From Pararhodobacter sp. SW119 (GTDB taxonomy: Bacteria; Pseudomonadota; Alphaproteobacteria; Rhodobacterales; Rhodobacteraceae): a stretch of 64,000 bases of DNA. The notes under the pieces were generated by a model. It was not told the DNA's origin. It searched no databases and was given only the letters and a program-made list of their open reading frames with translations. Positions 8,642-19,748 of this stretch are shown one piece after another. The DNA lies in NCBI RefSeq assembly GCF_017811755.1, contig NZ_JADDJF010000007.1, positions 1-64,000 on the forward strand, given 5' to 3'. Position 1 is the stretch's first letter, and every line of letters starts with the position of its first letter. The translations under genes and the position numbers were made by a program.

Positions 8642-9588
8642 CCGCCGCCTGGTCAGCCACCCCGGCCTGGGCGCGCCCGATCCTGGTCACTGCAGCGCTG
8701 ATCGCGGCCGTCCTTGCCCTGCGCCTGCCCGCCGCCGGCGCGCCCGATGCGCGGCTTCTGCTCCTGCTGGCGATTTGGCTCGGCGCCTGGGCGGTCAACG
8801 CCTGGCTGGTCGCGGCTTACCCGGGGTCCCGCATCCGCGCGCTGGTCGCGGTCCTTTTCGGCGTCACGCTGATCGGCCTCTGGGAACTCGCCACCCGCCT
8901 TTACGAGGTGCCCCGCGTCATCCTGCCGCCGCCCTCGATGATCGGGGCGCGGATCATGACCTCGACCGACACGCTCTGGACTGACGTGGTGCAGACCTTC
9001 TTCAAGGGCGCGCTCTCGGGCTTCGCCATCGGCACGGGTGCGGCGATCCTCTTCGCCCTCGTCGTCGACCGCTTCGACTTCCTGCGCCGGGGGCTGCTGC
9101 CGGTCGGCAACTTCCTCGCCGCGCTGCCGATCATCGGCACCGCGCCGATCATGGTCATGTGGTTCGGCTTCGACTGGCCGTCGAAGGCCGCGGTTGTCGT
9201 CGCCATGGTCTTCTTCCCGATGCTGGTCAACACCGTGCAGGGCCTCGCCGCGACAGAGGCGATGCAGCGCGACCTCATGCGCACCTATTCCGCCAGCTGG
9301 GCGCAGACGCTTCTGACCCTGCGCCTGCCCGCAGCCATGCCCTTCATCTTCAACGGGCTGAAAATCTCGGCAACGCTGGCGCTGATCGGGGCGATCGTCG
9401 CCGAATTCTTCGGCTCGCCCACCCGCGGCATGGGCTTTCGCATCTCGACCGAGGTGGGGCGCTTGCAGCTCGACATGGTCTGGGCCGAGATCGCGGTGGC
9501 GGCCCTCGTGGGCTCGACTTTCTACGGTTTCTGGGCTCTGCTCGAACGGCGGGTGACCTTCTGGCACCCGTCGCAGCGTGGCAGGTAA
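8638..9588 (+). CDS. ABC transporter permease 2
   Basis: A 316-residue second permease. Two or three N-terminal hydrophobic segments (within residues 10-85) precede the BPD_transp_1 core, which has the EAA-type loop around VQGLAATEAMQRDLMRTY. It starts within the stop of permease 1 (ATGA, 8638-8641). Two non-identical permeases suggest a heterodimeric channel. The substrate is inferred only from the neighbouring hydA and hyuC genes. Confidence 0.9.
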   Translation: MTAAWSATPAWARPILVTAALIAAVLALRLPAAGAPDARLLLLLAIWLGAWAVNAWLVAAYPGSRIRALVAVLFGVTLIGLWELATRLYEVPRVILPPPSMIGARIMTSTDTLWTDVVQTFFKGALSGFAIGTGAAILFALVVDRFDFLRRGLLPVGNFLAALPIIGTAPIMVMWFGFDWPSKAAVVVAMVFFPMLVNTVQGLAATEAMQRDLMRTYSASWAQTLLTLRLPAAMPFIFNGLKISATLALIGAIVAEFFGSPTRGMGFRISTEVGRLQLDMVWAEIAVAALVGSTFYGFWALLERRVTFWHPSQRGR

Positions 9589-9623
9589 TTGCCGGGCATT
9601 CCGGCCAACAAGGAGGTGACTGA

Positions 9624-10610
9624 ATGACTGTTAAACTGACGAGTATGGTGGCGGCCTTCGCGCTGACCGCGGGCGCGGCGCACGCCATGGACGAGGTAAC
9701 GCTGCAACTGAAATGGGTCACGCAAGGCCAGTTCGCCGGCTACTACGTTGCGCTGGACCAGGGCTTCTACGAGGAAGAGGGGCTCGATGTCACCATCCGC
9801 CCCGGCGGCCCCGACATCGCGCCGGTGCAGGTGCTGATGGGTGGGGGTGCCGATGTCATGGTTGACTGGCTGCCGTCGGCACTGGCCGCGCGCGAACAGG
9901 GCGCGCCGGTGGTCAACATCGCGCAGCCCTTCGCGCGGTCCGGACTGATGCTGACATGCTGGGCCGATGCCGGGATCACCGAACCCGAGGATTTCCGCGG
10001 GCATCGGATCGGCACCTGGTATTTCGGCAACGAGATTCCGCTTCTGAATTGGCTGTCGCAGCTGGAAATTCCCACCGACGGCGGCGAGGACGGGGTCGAG
10101 ATCCTGCGCATCGGGTTCAACGTGGACCCGCTCCTGCAGCGGCAGGCCGATTGCGTCACCACGATGACCTACAATGAATACTGGCAGGTCATCGACGCCG
10201 GCATCACGCCCGAGGAAATCACCTTGTTCCGCTATTCGGACTATGGCGTCGCCACCTTGGAGGACGGCCTCTACGTCTTCGAAGAGAATCTCGAGGATCC
10301 CGCCTTCGTTGACAAGATGGCCCGCTTCGTGCGTGCCTCGATGCGCGGCTGGCGCTGGGCGGAGGAGAACCCCGACGAGGCGGCGATGATCGTGCTCGAC
10401 TATGACGAGACCGGGGCGCAGACCGAAGAGCACCAGATCCGCATGGTGCGAGAGATCGCGAAACTGACCGAGGGCGCGACGGGCGTGCTGGATGTCGAGG
10501 CCTATGAGAGCACGGTGGCGACGCTGCTGGGCGGCGGCTCCGACCCGGTCATCCGTCAGGAGCCCGAGGGCGCCTGGACCCACGCGGTGACCGACGCCGC
10601 CTTCGACTGA
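9624..10610 (+). CDS. ABC transporter substrate-binding protein, NMT1/THI5-like
   Basis: A 328-residue periplasmic binding protein. Residues 1-21 are a Sec signal peptide ending AHA before MDEVTLQLKW. The start of the mature protein, LQLKWVTQGQFAGYYVAL, is the family hallmark of the SsuA/THI5 fold, followed by GFYEEEGLDVTI. The start ATG at 9624 has AAGGAGGTGACTGA ahead of it, a strong ribosome-binding site consistent with high expression of a binding protein. It closes the importer operon; an 8-bp hairpin at 10624-10643 follows. Confidence 0.93.
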   Translation: MTVKLTSMVAAFALTAGAAHAMDEVTLQLKWVTQGQFAGYYVALDQGFYEEEGLDVTIRPGGPDIAPVQVLMGGGADVMVDWLPSALAAREQGAPVVNIAQPFARSGLMLTCWADAGITEPEDFRGHRIGTWYFGNEIPLLNWLSQLEIPTDGGEDGVEILRIGFNVDPLLQRQADCVTTMTYNEYWQVIDAGITPEEITLFRYSDYGVATLEDGLYVFEENLEDPAFVDKMARFVRASMRGWRWAEENPDEAAMIVLDYDETGAQTEEHQIRMVREIAKLTEGATGVLDVEAYESTVATLLGGGSDPVIRQEPEGAWTHAVTDAAFD

Positions 10611-10623
10611 ACCCGATCCTGAC

Positions 10624-10643
10624 GGCCGGGGGCAACCCCGGCC
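10624..10643 (+). terminator. Hairpin after the importer operon
   Basis: Arms 10624-10631 and 10636-10643 (GGCCGGGG/CCCCGGCC) with loop GCAA, followed by GCATCTTTC. The U tract is poor, so it may slow rather than end transcription before yjbQ. Confidence 0.5.
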
Positions 10644-10652
10644 GCATCTTTC

Positions 10653-11069
10653 ATGCACACCACACTGACCATCGAGACACGCGGCCCCGGCCTTTACGAA
10701 TTCACCGACCAACTGCGCGGCTGGGTCGGCCAGAATGGCACGGGCGAGGGGCTGCTGACGCTGTTCATCCGTCACACCTCGGCCAGCCTTCTGATCCAGG
10801 AGAACGCCGCGCCCGAGGTGCAGGACGACCTGCTCGGTTTCCTCGACCGGCTGGTGCCGCAAGCCGACGACCCTGCGATGGCCTATCTGCGCCACCGTCA
10901 GGAAGGGCCCGACGACATGCCGGCGCATATCAAGGCGGCACTCCTGCCCACCAGCCTGCAGATCCCCGTCATCGGCGGCCGCCTGGCGCTTGGCACCTGG
11001 CAGGGCGTCTATCTGGTCGAACACCGCACCCGCCCGCACCGGCGCGAGGTGGTCGCGATGCTGCGCTGA
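10653..11069 (+). CDS. yjbQ: YjbQ/UPF0047 family protein
   Basis: A 138-residue single-domain protein of the YjbQ (UPF0047) family. The signatures TLFIRHTSASLLIQENA, the segment around PDDMPAHIKAALL and a C-terminal LGTWQGVYLVEHR are all present. Members have weak thiamine-phosphate-synthase activity but their physiological role is unclear. The ATG at 10653 is just after a hairpin. It overlaps the next gene by one base (TGATG), so the two are co-translated. The conserved histidines of the family (RHTSAS, PAHIKA, EHR) are intact. Confidence 0.9.
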   Translation: MHTTLTIETRGPGLYEFTDQLRGWVGQNGTGEGLLTLFIRHTSASLLIQENAAPEVQDDLLGFLDRLVPQADDPAMAYLRHRQEGPDDMPAHIKAALLPTSLQIPVIGGRLALGTWQGVYLVEHRTRPHRREVVAMLR

Positions 11070-11626
11070 TGCCGCCCCCGATGCTTCCGCAAGACTGGTT
11101 CGAACGCCCGGCGACCGCGGTCGCGCCCGACCTAATCGGCACGGAACTGATCCTGCGCGGTTGCGGTGGCATCATCACCGAGACCGAGGCCTATGATCCG
11201 GGCGACCCCTCCTCGCACAGCCACCGCGGCCCTAACAAGCGCAACGCCGCCATGTTCGGCCCCGGCGGGCGGGCTTATGTCTACCGCTCCTACGGGATCC
11301 ACTGGTGCCTGAACGTGGTCTGCGGCGCCGGCCACGGCGTGCTGATCCGCGCCTTCGAGCCGCGCTTCGGCATCGCGAGGATGCAGGAACGGCGCGGCAC
11401 CGACCGGCCGCGCCTGATCGCGTCTGGGCCGGGCCGGGTCGGGCAAGCGCTGGCGGTGGGACCCGAGGACAACCACACGCCGTTCGATGCACCCGATTTC
11501 TGCATCCGCCCCGGTGCATCCGCCGATCTGCTGGTCGGCCCGCGCATCGGCATCACCCGCGCCGCCGACTGGCCACGCCGCTTCGGGATGAAGGGCTCGG
11601 CCTATCTCAGCCGACCTTTCCGCTGA
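11069..11626 (+). CDS. mpg: 3-methyladenine DNA glycosylase, AAG/Mpg family
   Basis: A 185-residue monofunctional glycosylase that removes alkylated purines from DNA. It has the Mpg fold hallmarks: LIGTELILRG near the start, the catalytic glutamate in ITETEAYDPGDPSSHS, GPGGRAYVYRSYG with the intercalating tyrosine region, and RLIASGPGRVGQALAV. The length is normal for bacterial members. It starts one base within the yjbQ stop. A second, unrelated alkylpurine glycosylase (AlkA-like) is at 35222-35854 and a methyltransferase at 56841-57725. Confidence 0.93.
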   Translation: MPPPMLPQDWFERPATAVAPDLIGTELILRGCGGIITETEAYDPGDPSSHSHRGPNKRNAAMFGPGGRAYVYRSYGIHWCLNVVCGAGHGVLIRAFEPRFGIARMQERRGTDRPRLIASGPGRVGQALAVGPEDNHTPFDAPDFCIRPGASADLLVGPRIGITRAADWPRRFGMKGSAYLSRPFR

Positions 11627-11951
11627 TCGGGCGCCTCAGTCGCGGGGTGGGGACTCCACGTGGCTCCCGCCCCTCGTCAGGTTGTGCTGCGCACAACCTT
11701 CCTCGCGTTGGGCCGGGCGCCGCGCCTGCGGCGCGGCGAAAAGGCCGGGCCGCGATTGTCGGACCCCCGCGCTGCCGTCTTGGCGGCGTCATTTGCCAAA
11801 GACGGCAACTGGGCCGCCGGGGCCAATTCTGATCTTGCCCTTGGCGCGTTTGCAGTGGTTAATTTCTGATTACGATCACGACTTTTATCGCAATAAACCA
11901 GAGACTTGGCGGAATGTGCGCGCGCGCACATCCCTCGGCGGGACCGCTTCC
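11627..11951. other. 325-bp intergenic region with stem-loop elements
   Basis: No credible gene. It holds copy A of the long intergenic repeat (11664-11743), a hairpin 11773-11807 with one bulge, an AT-rich stretch about 11855-11900, and the perfect 18-bp palindrome ATGTGCGCGCGCGCACAT at 11914-11931, 20 bp after the fbaB stop. The palindrome could form a hairpin at the end of fbaB but has no U tract. Confidence 0.6.
11664..11743. repeat. Intergenic stem-loop repeat, copy A
   Basis: Shares long identical blocks with 37706-37794: CTCCCGCCCCTCGTCAGG, then ACCTTCCTCGCGTTGGGCC plus GGGCGCCGCGC, then GCGCGGCGAAAAG. Between the blocks the two copies differ in hairpin stems (here TTGTGC-TGC-GCACAA and CGCCGCGCCTGCGGCGCG) yet each stem stays paired. 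Confidence 0.85.
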
Positions 11952-12881
11952 TCAGGCCTTGCCCCGGTAGATCTCGATCAGCTTGGCCAGCATCTCCAGC
12001 GCCTCCTCGCGCGGGCGCTGAAAACTGTTGCGCCCGATGATCGAGCCGTTGCCGCCGCCGTCGCGGATCGCACGCGCGTTCTCGAAGACCGCGTCGGAGC
12101 CCGTCTTGGCGCCGCCCGAAAAGACCACGATCCGCCGCCCGTTGAACGCCGCCTGCATGCAATGCGCCACCCGCGCCGCCTGGCTGGCGACGTCGATCTT
12201 CTGCGCCTCGTAGACCTTCTTTGCCTCGGGCAGTTCCAGATGGTCGGTCGAGAGCTTGATCTTGATGACATGCGCGCCAAGGAGCGCCGCAATCTGCGCC
12301 GCATAGGCCGCGATGTCGATGGCCGTCTCGCCATCCTTGGTCAGCGCCTCGCCGCGCGGATAGGACCAGATCACCGTCGCCACGCCCTTCGCCGCGGCCT
12401 CCTCGCGCATGGCGCTGATCTCCTCGAACATCTCCAGCCCCATGTCCGAGCCCGGATAGACCGTGAAGCCGATCGCCGCGCATCCCAGCCGCAGCGCATC
12501 GTCGACGCCCGCGGTGATCGCCTGGTTCTTGCCGGCGGTGTCCGACATCAGCGAGTTGGCCGAGTTGCATTTCAGGATCGTCGGGATCTGCCCGGCATAG
12601 GTGTCGGCGCCGGCCTCGATCATGCCCAGGGGGGCGGCATAGGCGTTGAGCCCCGCGTCGATGGCCAACTGGTAGTGGTAATGCGGGTCGTAGGCGGCGG
12701 GGTTCGCGGCGAAGCTGCGCGCGGGGCCGTGTTCGAACCCCTGGTCGACCGGCAGGATGATCATCTTGCCGGTGCCGCCCAGCTTGCCGTGCATCAGCAT
12801 CCGGCAGAGGTTGGCCTTCACGCCCGGCGTGTCGCCCTCGTAGTTGGACAGGATCTTCTGAACGGTTCTGGTCGCGCGCAT
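11952..12881 (-). CDS. fbaB: Class I fructose-bisphosphate aldolase (DhnA/FbaB type)
   Basis: Cleaves fructose-1,6-bisphosphate by a Schiff-base mechanism in glycolysis/gluconeogenesis. It has 309 residues and the archaeal-type/DhnA (DeoC/LacD superfamily) pattern: ILPVDQGFEHGP near residues 43-54, the lysine in HVIKIKLSTDH, and VVFSGGAKTGSD. The ATG at 12881 is chosen because AGGAG stands 6 bases upstream; a GTG immediately before it is too close. It is on the minus strand downstream of ilvC, 201 bp apart, and that gap contains a CGGCCCGT/ACGGGCCG hairpin (12950-12973). Confidence 0.92.
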   Translation of the reverse strand: MRATRTVQKILSNYEGDTPGVKANLCRMLMHGKLGGTGKMIILPVDQGFEHGPARSFAANPAAYDPHYHYQLAIDAGLNAYAAPLGMIEAGADTYAGQIPTILKCNSANSLMSDTAGKNQAITAGVDDALRLGCAAIGFTVYPGSDMGLEMFEEISAMREEAAAKGVATVIWSYPRGEALTKDGETAIDIAAYAAQIAALLGAHVIKIKLSTDHLELPEAKKVYEAQKIDVASQAARVAHCMQAAFNGRRIVVFSGGAKTGSDAVFENARAIRDGGGNGSIIGRNSFQRPREEALEMLAKLIEIYRGKA

Positions 12882-13082
12882 CACGGGCTCCTGTTATGGA
12901 TTCATGGGGCAGGATTACTGGCCGCGGGACCGCGCGACAATGCCCAAGCCGGCCCGTTAACGCTGACGGGCCGTAAAAGTCGGGGATTTCCGCGCGCGAT
13001 CCACGCAAAAGGCGCGCAGCTCCTCCGACCCGCGCGCCCGCCCCTCCGTTCCGGACTTACGCCCGGCCCCCTATTCCGCCGC

Positions 13083-14689
<1,607 letters not shown>

Positions 14690-14693
<4 letters not shown>

Positions 14694-15145
14694 TCAAGCC
14701 CCATCCCCTGGACGGACCGATCCTGCGCGGGTTGCAGGCCGATGCCACGCAGAGCGCGAAGGCGCTGGCGGGCGATACCAACCTGAGCCCCCCCGCCATC
14801 CTGCGGCGCATGAAGAAGTTGGAGGAGGCGGGCGCGATCCGCACGCGCCGCGTGGTGCTGGACCGCGAGGCGCTGGGATTCGGAGTCACCGTCTTTCTGG
14901 GCGTGAAGCTGGCGACCAAGGGGCGCGTGAGTCTTGACGATTTCGAGCGCGCGGTGGCGGCGATCTCCGAGGTGCAGACGGTGCAGCATGTGCTGGGCGT
15001 CTACGATTACCGCCTGCGCGTGGTGGCCCGCGACATCAGCGATTTCGAGCGCGTGCTGCGCCGGCGGATCATGACGCTGCCGGGGGTGGGGCAGGTCGAT
15101 GCCAATGTGCTCTTGAGCGAGGAGCGGCGGCCGGGACCCCTCTGA
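14690..15145 (+). CDS. Lrp/AsnC-family regulator 2
   Basis: A 151-residue Lrp/AsnC protein: HTH in residues ~5-60 (LDGPILRGLQADATQSA, LSPPAILRRMKKLEEAGAI) and RAM domain with VLGVYDYRLRVVARDI. It starts inside the stop of regulator 1 (ATGA 14690-14693). The two proteins share the same architecture but differ clearly in sequence, so they could make a mixed oligomer. It is followed by a long inverted repeat at 15155-15221. Confidence 0.88.
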
Positions 15146-15154
15146 CGTGGTGGG

Positions 15155-15221
15155 CGGTTCGCCTGGCGCCCGCGGAACGGCCCACCCACCCGCCCCCGTT
15201 CCGCGGGCGCCAAGCGAACCG
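15155..15221. repeat. Long near-perfect inverted repeat
   Basis: Two 26-base arms, 15155-15180 and 15196-15221, are complementary at 25 of 26 positions around a 15-base C-rich loop. It starts 9 bp after the stop of the second Lrp gene. It could act as a transcript-end structure, though no U tract follows; the stem is much longer than needed for that. Confidence 0.75.
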
Positions 15222-15297
15222 TGTCGGCGCGAAGGGTCATTACCAGACGGTCTCGGCAGACCTGACCGCCCTTCGATGATGATGGAAGGCAAAGAAC

Positions 15298-15642
15298 GTG
15301 ACGATCGACGACCCTGGCAAGACCCAACGCCTCCTTGCGGAAATGAAGGCCTTGCTGCCATTGGAAGCCCGGCTGTCACCGAACCTGAGCAAGGTACTGT
15401 CGAAGCAGGCGCCGGGGACGAGGCTGCCCGCCAGATGCATGGTGACGGAGGTCTTCTACATGGGAGACGAAGGAGGGATTACCTGCCGCCTGGATATCGG
15501 AGGGCCAGACAGCAGCACCCCCTTCATCGTGTCGATGACGCATCTCGACTTTGACAGACGATCCCCGCTTTTTCGCCAGATAGATTCCTATTGTCGCCAT
15601 CGCGTCAAGAAGCTCCGAAAGCATCGCGACCGCGGTTTCTGA
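15298..15642 (+). CDS. Small hypothetical protein
   Basis: A 114-residue open frame starting at GTG 15298, preceded by GGAAGG at 15284-15289. I do not recognise a family. It looks soluble, with no signal peptide or membrane segment, a basic C-terminus (CRHRVKKLRKHRDRGF) and a regular hydrophobic pattern through the middle (MVTEVFYMGDEGGITCRLDI, FIVSMTHLDFDRR). Its base composition is visibly less GC-rich than its neighbours, which may indicate acquisition. It lies alone between the Lrp pair and the luciferase-like gene. Moderate confidence that it is real. Confidence 0.55.
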   Translation: MTIDDPGKTQRLLAEMKALLPLEARLSPNLSKVLSKQAPGTRLPARCMVTEVFYMGDEGGITCRLDIGGPDSSTPFIVSMTHLDFDRRSPLFRQIDSYCRHRVKKLRKHRDRGF

Positions 15643-15810
15643 TGTCCCGAAGGGGTCGCCGCCTTCTCGGCTGAGGAGATCTTGTGGCTCAGGATGGACG
15701 GAAGGCAGCAGCCGCCTGCGCGGCCGCGCACATGGACAGTGCGCGGACGGGGATAGGCGCGGCGGGGTCGGATGCCTATCTTGGTCGCAACTTCGCAACA
15801 GGAGGCGATC

Positions 15811-16851
15811 ATGTCCCAAGTCTCACTCGGCCTCGACACGTTCGGGGATGTCAGCCTGGGCGCTGACGGCAAGCTGAAACCCATGGATCAGGTGCTGCGC
15901 GATGTCGTGGACCAGGCGGTGCTGGCCGACGATCTAGGCATCGACTTCATCGGCCTGGGCGAGCATCACCGCGACGATTTCGCCATCTCGGCGCCCGAGA
16001 TCGTTCTGGGGGCGATTGCCGGGCACACGCGCCGCATCAAGCTGGGCACCGCGGTGACGGTGCTGTCCACCGACGACCCGGTGCGGGTGTTCCAGCGGTT
16101 TTCCACCCTGAACGCCGTGTCGAACGGGCGGGCCGAGGCGATCCTCGGCCGCGGGTCCTTCAGCGAGAGCTACGCGCTTTTCGGGCATGACATGCAGGAC
16201 TACGACCAGTTGTTCGAGGAGCGGTTGGAGATCTTCGCGCGGCTGTTGCGCGAGGAGAAGGTGAGCTGGCAGGGCAAGACGCGCGCGCCGCTGTCGAAGG
16301 CGCGGGTCTATCCGCGGCTGGGCCAGCCGCTGACCACCTGGGTGGGCGTCGGCGGCAGCCCCGAGTCGGTCCTGCGCGTGGTGCGCCACGATCTGCAGTT
16401 GATGCTGGCGATCATCGGCGGCGACCCGCTGCGATTCCGGCCCTTCGTCGACCTCTATCACCGCGCGATCGCGCAGACCGGGCAGGCGGCGCGGCCGATC
16501 GGGGTGCATTCACCCGGCTTCGTGGCCGAGACCGACGAGGCGGCGCGCGAATCGCTCTGGCCGCATTACCAGGCGATGTTCGGCCGCATCGGGCGCGAGC
16601 GCGGCTGGCCGCCGGTCACCAAGGACCGGTTCATCGGCGAGGTGGCGCATGGCGCGCTTTTCGTCGGCTCGCCGGACACGGTCGCGCGCAAGATCGTGCG
16701 CACGGTGAAGGGGCTGGGGATCGACCGGTTCGACCTGAAGTACGCAACCGGGCCGCAACCGCATGGCGACCTGATGGAAGGCCTGCGCCTTTACGGCGAG
16801 AAGGTGATCCCGATCGTGCGCGAGATGCTCGCCGAGCAGGAAGCCGCCTGA
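15811..16851 (+). CDS. LLM-class flavin-dependent oxidoreductase (luciferase-like)
   Basis: A 346-residue bacterial-luciferase-type TIM-barrel flavoprotein. Visible family elements are GLGEHHRDDF near residues 50-60, IKLGTAVTVLSTDDPVRV, GRAEAILGRGSFSESYALFG and the C-terminal VGSPDTVARKIVR. The ATG at 15811 follows AGGAGGCGATC, a strong ribosome-binding site. It is not in an operon; it converges on paaZ with an intergenic repeat between. The substrate is unknown. Proximity to the phenylacetate genes may be chance. Confidence 0.88.
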   Translation: MSQVSLGLDTFGDVSLGADGKLKPMDQVLRDVVDQAVLADDLGIDFIGLGEHHRDDFAISAPEIVLGAIAGHTRRIKLGTAVTVLSTDDPVRVFQRFSTLNAVSNGRAEAILGRGSFSESYALFGHDMQDYDQLFEERLEIFARLLREEKVSWQGKTRAPLSKARVYPRLGQPLTTWVGVGGSPESVLRVVRHDLQLMLAIIGGDPLRFRPFVDLYHRAIAQTGQAARPIGVHSPGFVAETDEAARESLWPHYQAMFGRIGRERGWPPVTKDRFIGEVAHGALFVGSPDTVARKIVRTVKGLGIDRFDLKYATGPQPHGDLMEGLRLYGEKVIPIVREMLAEQEAA

Positions 16852-16860
16852 GGCGGGAAG

Positions 16861-16915
16861 GCGGGGGGCTGTCTGCCCCCCGCACCCCCCGGAGGATATT
16901 TCCGGACAGATGAAG
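16861..16915 (+). repeat. Intergenic repeat, GGACAGATGAAG family (copy 2)
   Basis: GCGGGGGGC/GCCCCCCGC hairpin followed by CCCCCCGGAGGATATTTCCG and GACAGATGAAG. It fills the gap between the convergent LLM gene and paaZ. Confidence 0.75.
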
Positions 16916-16917
16916 GG

Positions 16918-18981
<2,064 letters not shown>

Positions 18982-18991
18982 GGGGCCGTCC

Positions 18992-19741
18992 TCAGGTCAG
19001 GTGGAGGTCCGAAAGCAGCTTGCCGGTCTCGGCGCGCCAGTCGGCCAGCAGCGCCGCGTTCGGGCGGTGCCGCAGGCCGAAGCGGGAAAGCGTGTCGAAG
19101 CGGGTGGATTTCGGCGGGCCGAAGCCGGCCTCGACGCGCGGGGTCCAGTAGGCGAGCGAGGCGCGCGCCTGCTCGCGGCCATCGTCGGTCTCGACGATCT
19201 TCGCCAGCCCTTCGCAGCCCAACTCATAATGGCGCGCCTCGCGCGGGGCGACGGCGCGAAAGACCTCGGCCAGCGGCTGGTAGGAGATCTTCGCGAATTC
19301 CCGAAGCTGGATCACCGCCGCCGCACCTTGCAGGACGTTCATCACCACCGCATCGACCCAGCCCTGCAACGGGTAGTGAAAGACCGAGAGGCGCATGTCG
19401 CCGCCCTGGCGCGAGGCGCCGATATCGGCGTCGCGCGCCAGCCGCGCGGTCCAGGGGTGCACGCCCTCGTAGCGGTCGGTATTGGCGCCGAATTCGGCCA
19501 TGATCTTCAGCACGCGCTCGGCATGGTCGGCCTTTTCCAGCACGATCCGGGCGGCGGCGATGCGGCTTTTTATCCCCGGCGCGTCGTTGATCGTGTCGGC
19601 AAAGCCCGCGGATCCCGCCAGTTCGCTGTCGACGAAGGTCGCCATCAGGCGCAGCAACTCGCCCCGGTAGCGCGGCGGCACGTTCCCCGGTGACGTCAGC
19701 TTGCCGCCCTGGGCCAGATAGTCCTCGATCGTCATGTCCAT
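18992..19741 (-). CDS. Phenylacetic acid catabolic (PaaA/PaaC-like) family protein, extra copy
   Basis: A 249-residue ferritin-like protein of the PaaA/PaaC superfamily, in addition to the normal paaA and paaC of this operon. In PaaA (22489-23466) the first diiron motif reads DEAGH; the matching segment here is EKADH, so a lysine replaces the ligand glutamate, while the second site keeps an E-x-x-H (REARHYE versus EESFHQR). This suggests a non-catalytic or altered metal site. It lies between paaE and paaZ with gaps of 7 and 10 bp. The ATG at 19741 follows GTGAGG. Role unknown; possibly a scaffold or maturation partner of the epoxidase. Confidence 0.85.
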   Translation of the reverse strand: MDMTIEDYLAQGGKLTSPGNVPPRYRGELLRLMATFVDSELAGSAGFADTINDAPGIKSRIAAARIVLEKADHAERVLKIMAEFGANTDRYEGVHPWTARLARDADIGASRQGGDMRLSVFHYPLQGWVDAVVMNVLQGAAAVIQLREFAKISYQPLAEVFRAVAPREARHYELGCEGLAKIVETDDGREQARASLAYWTPRVEAGFGPPKSTRFDTLSRFGLRHRPNAALLADWRAETGKLLSDLHLT

Positions 19742-19748
19742 GGCGGCC

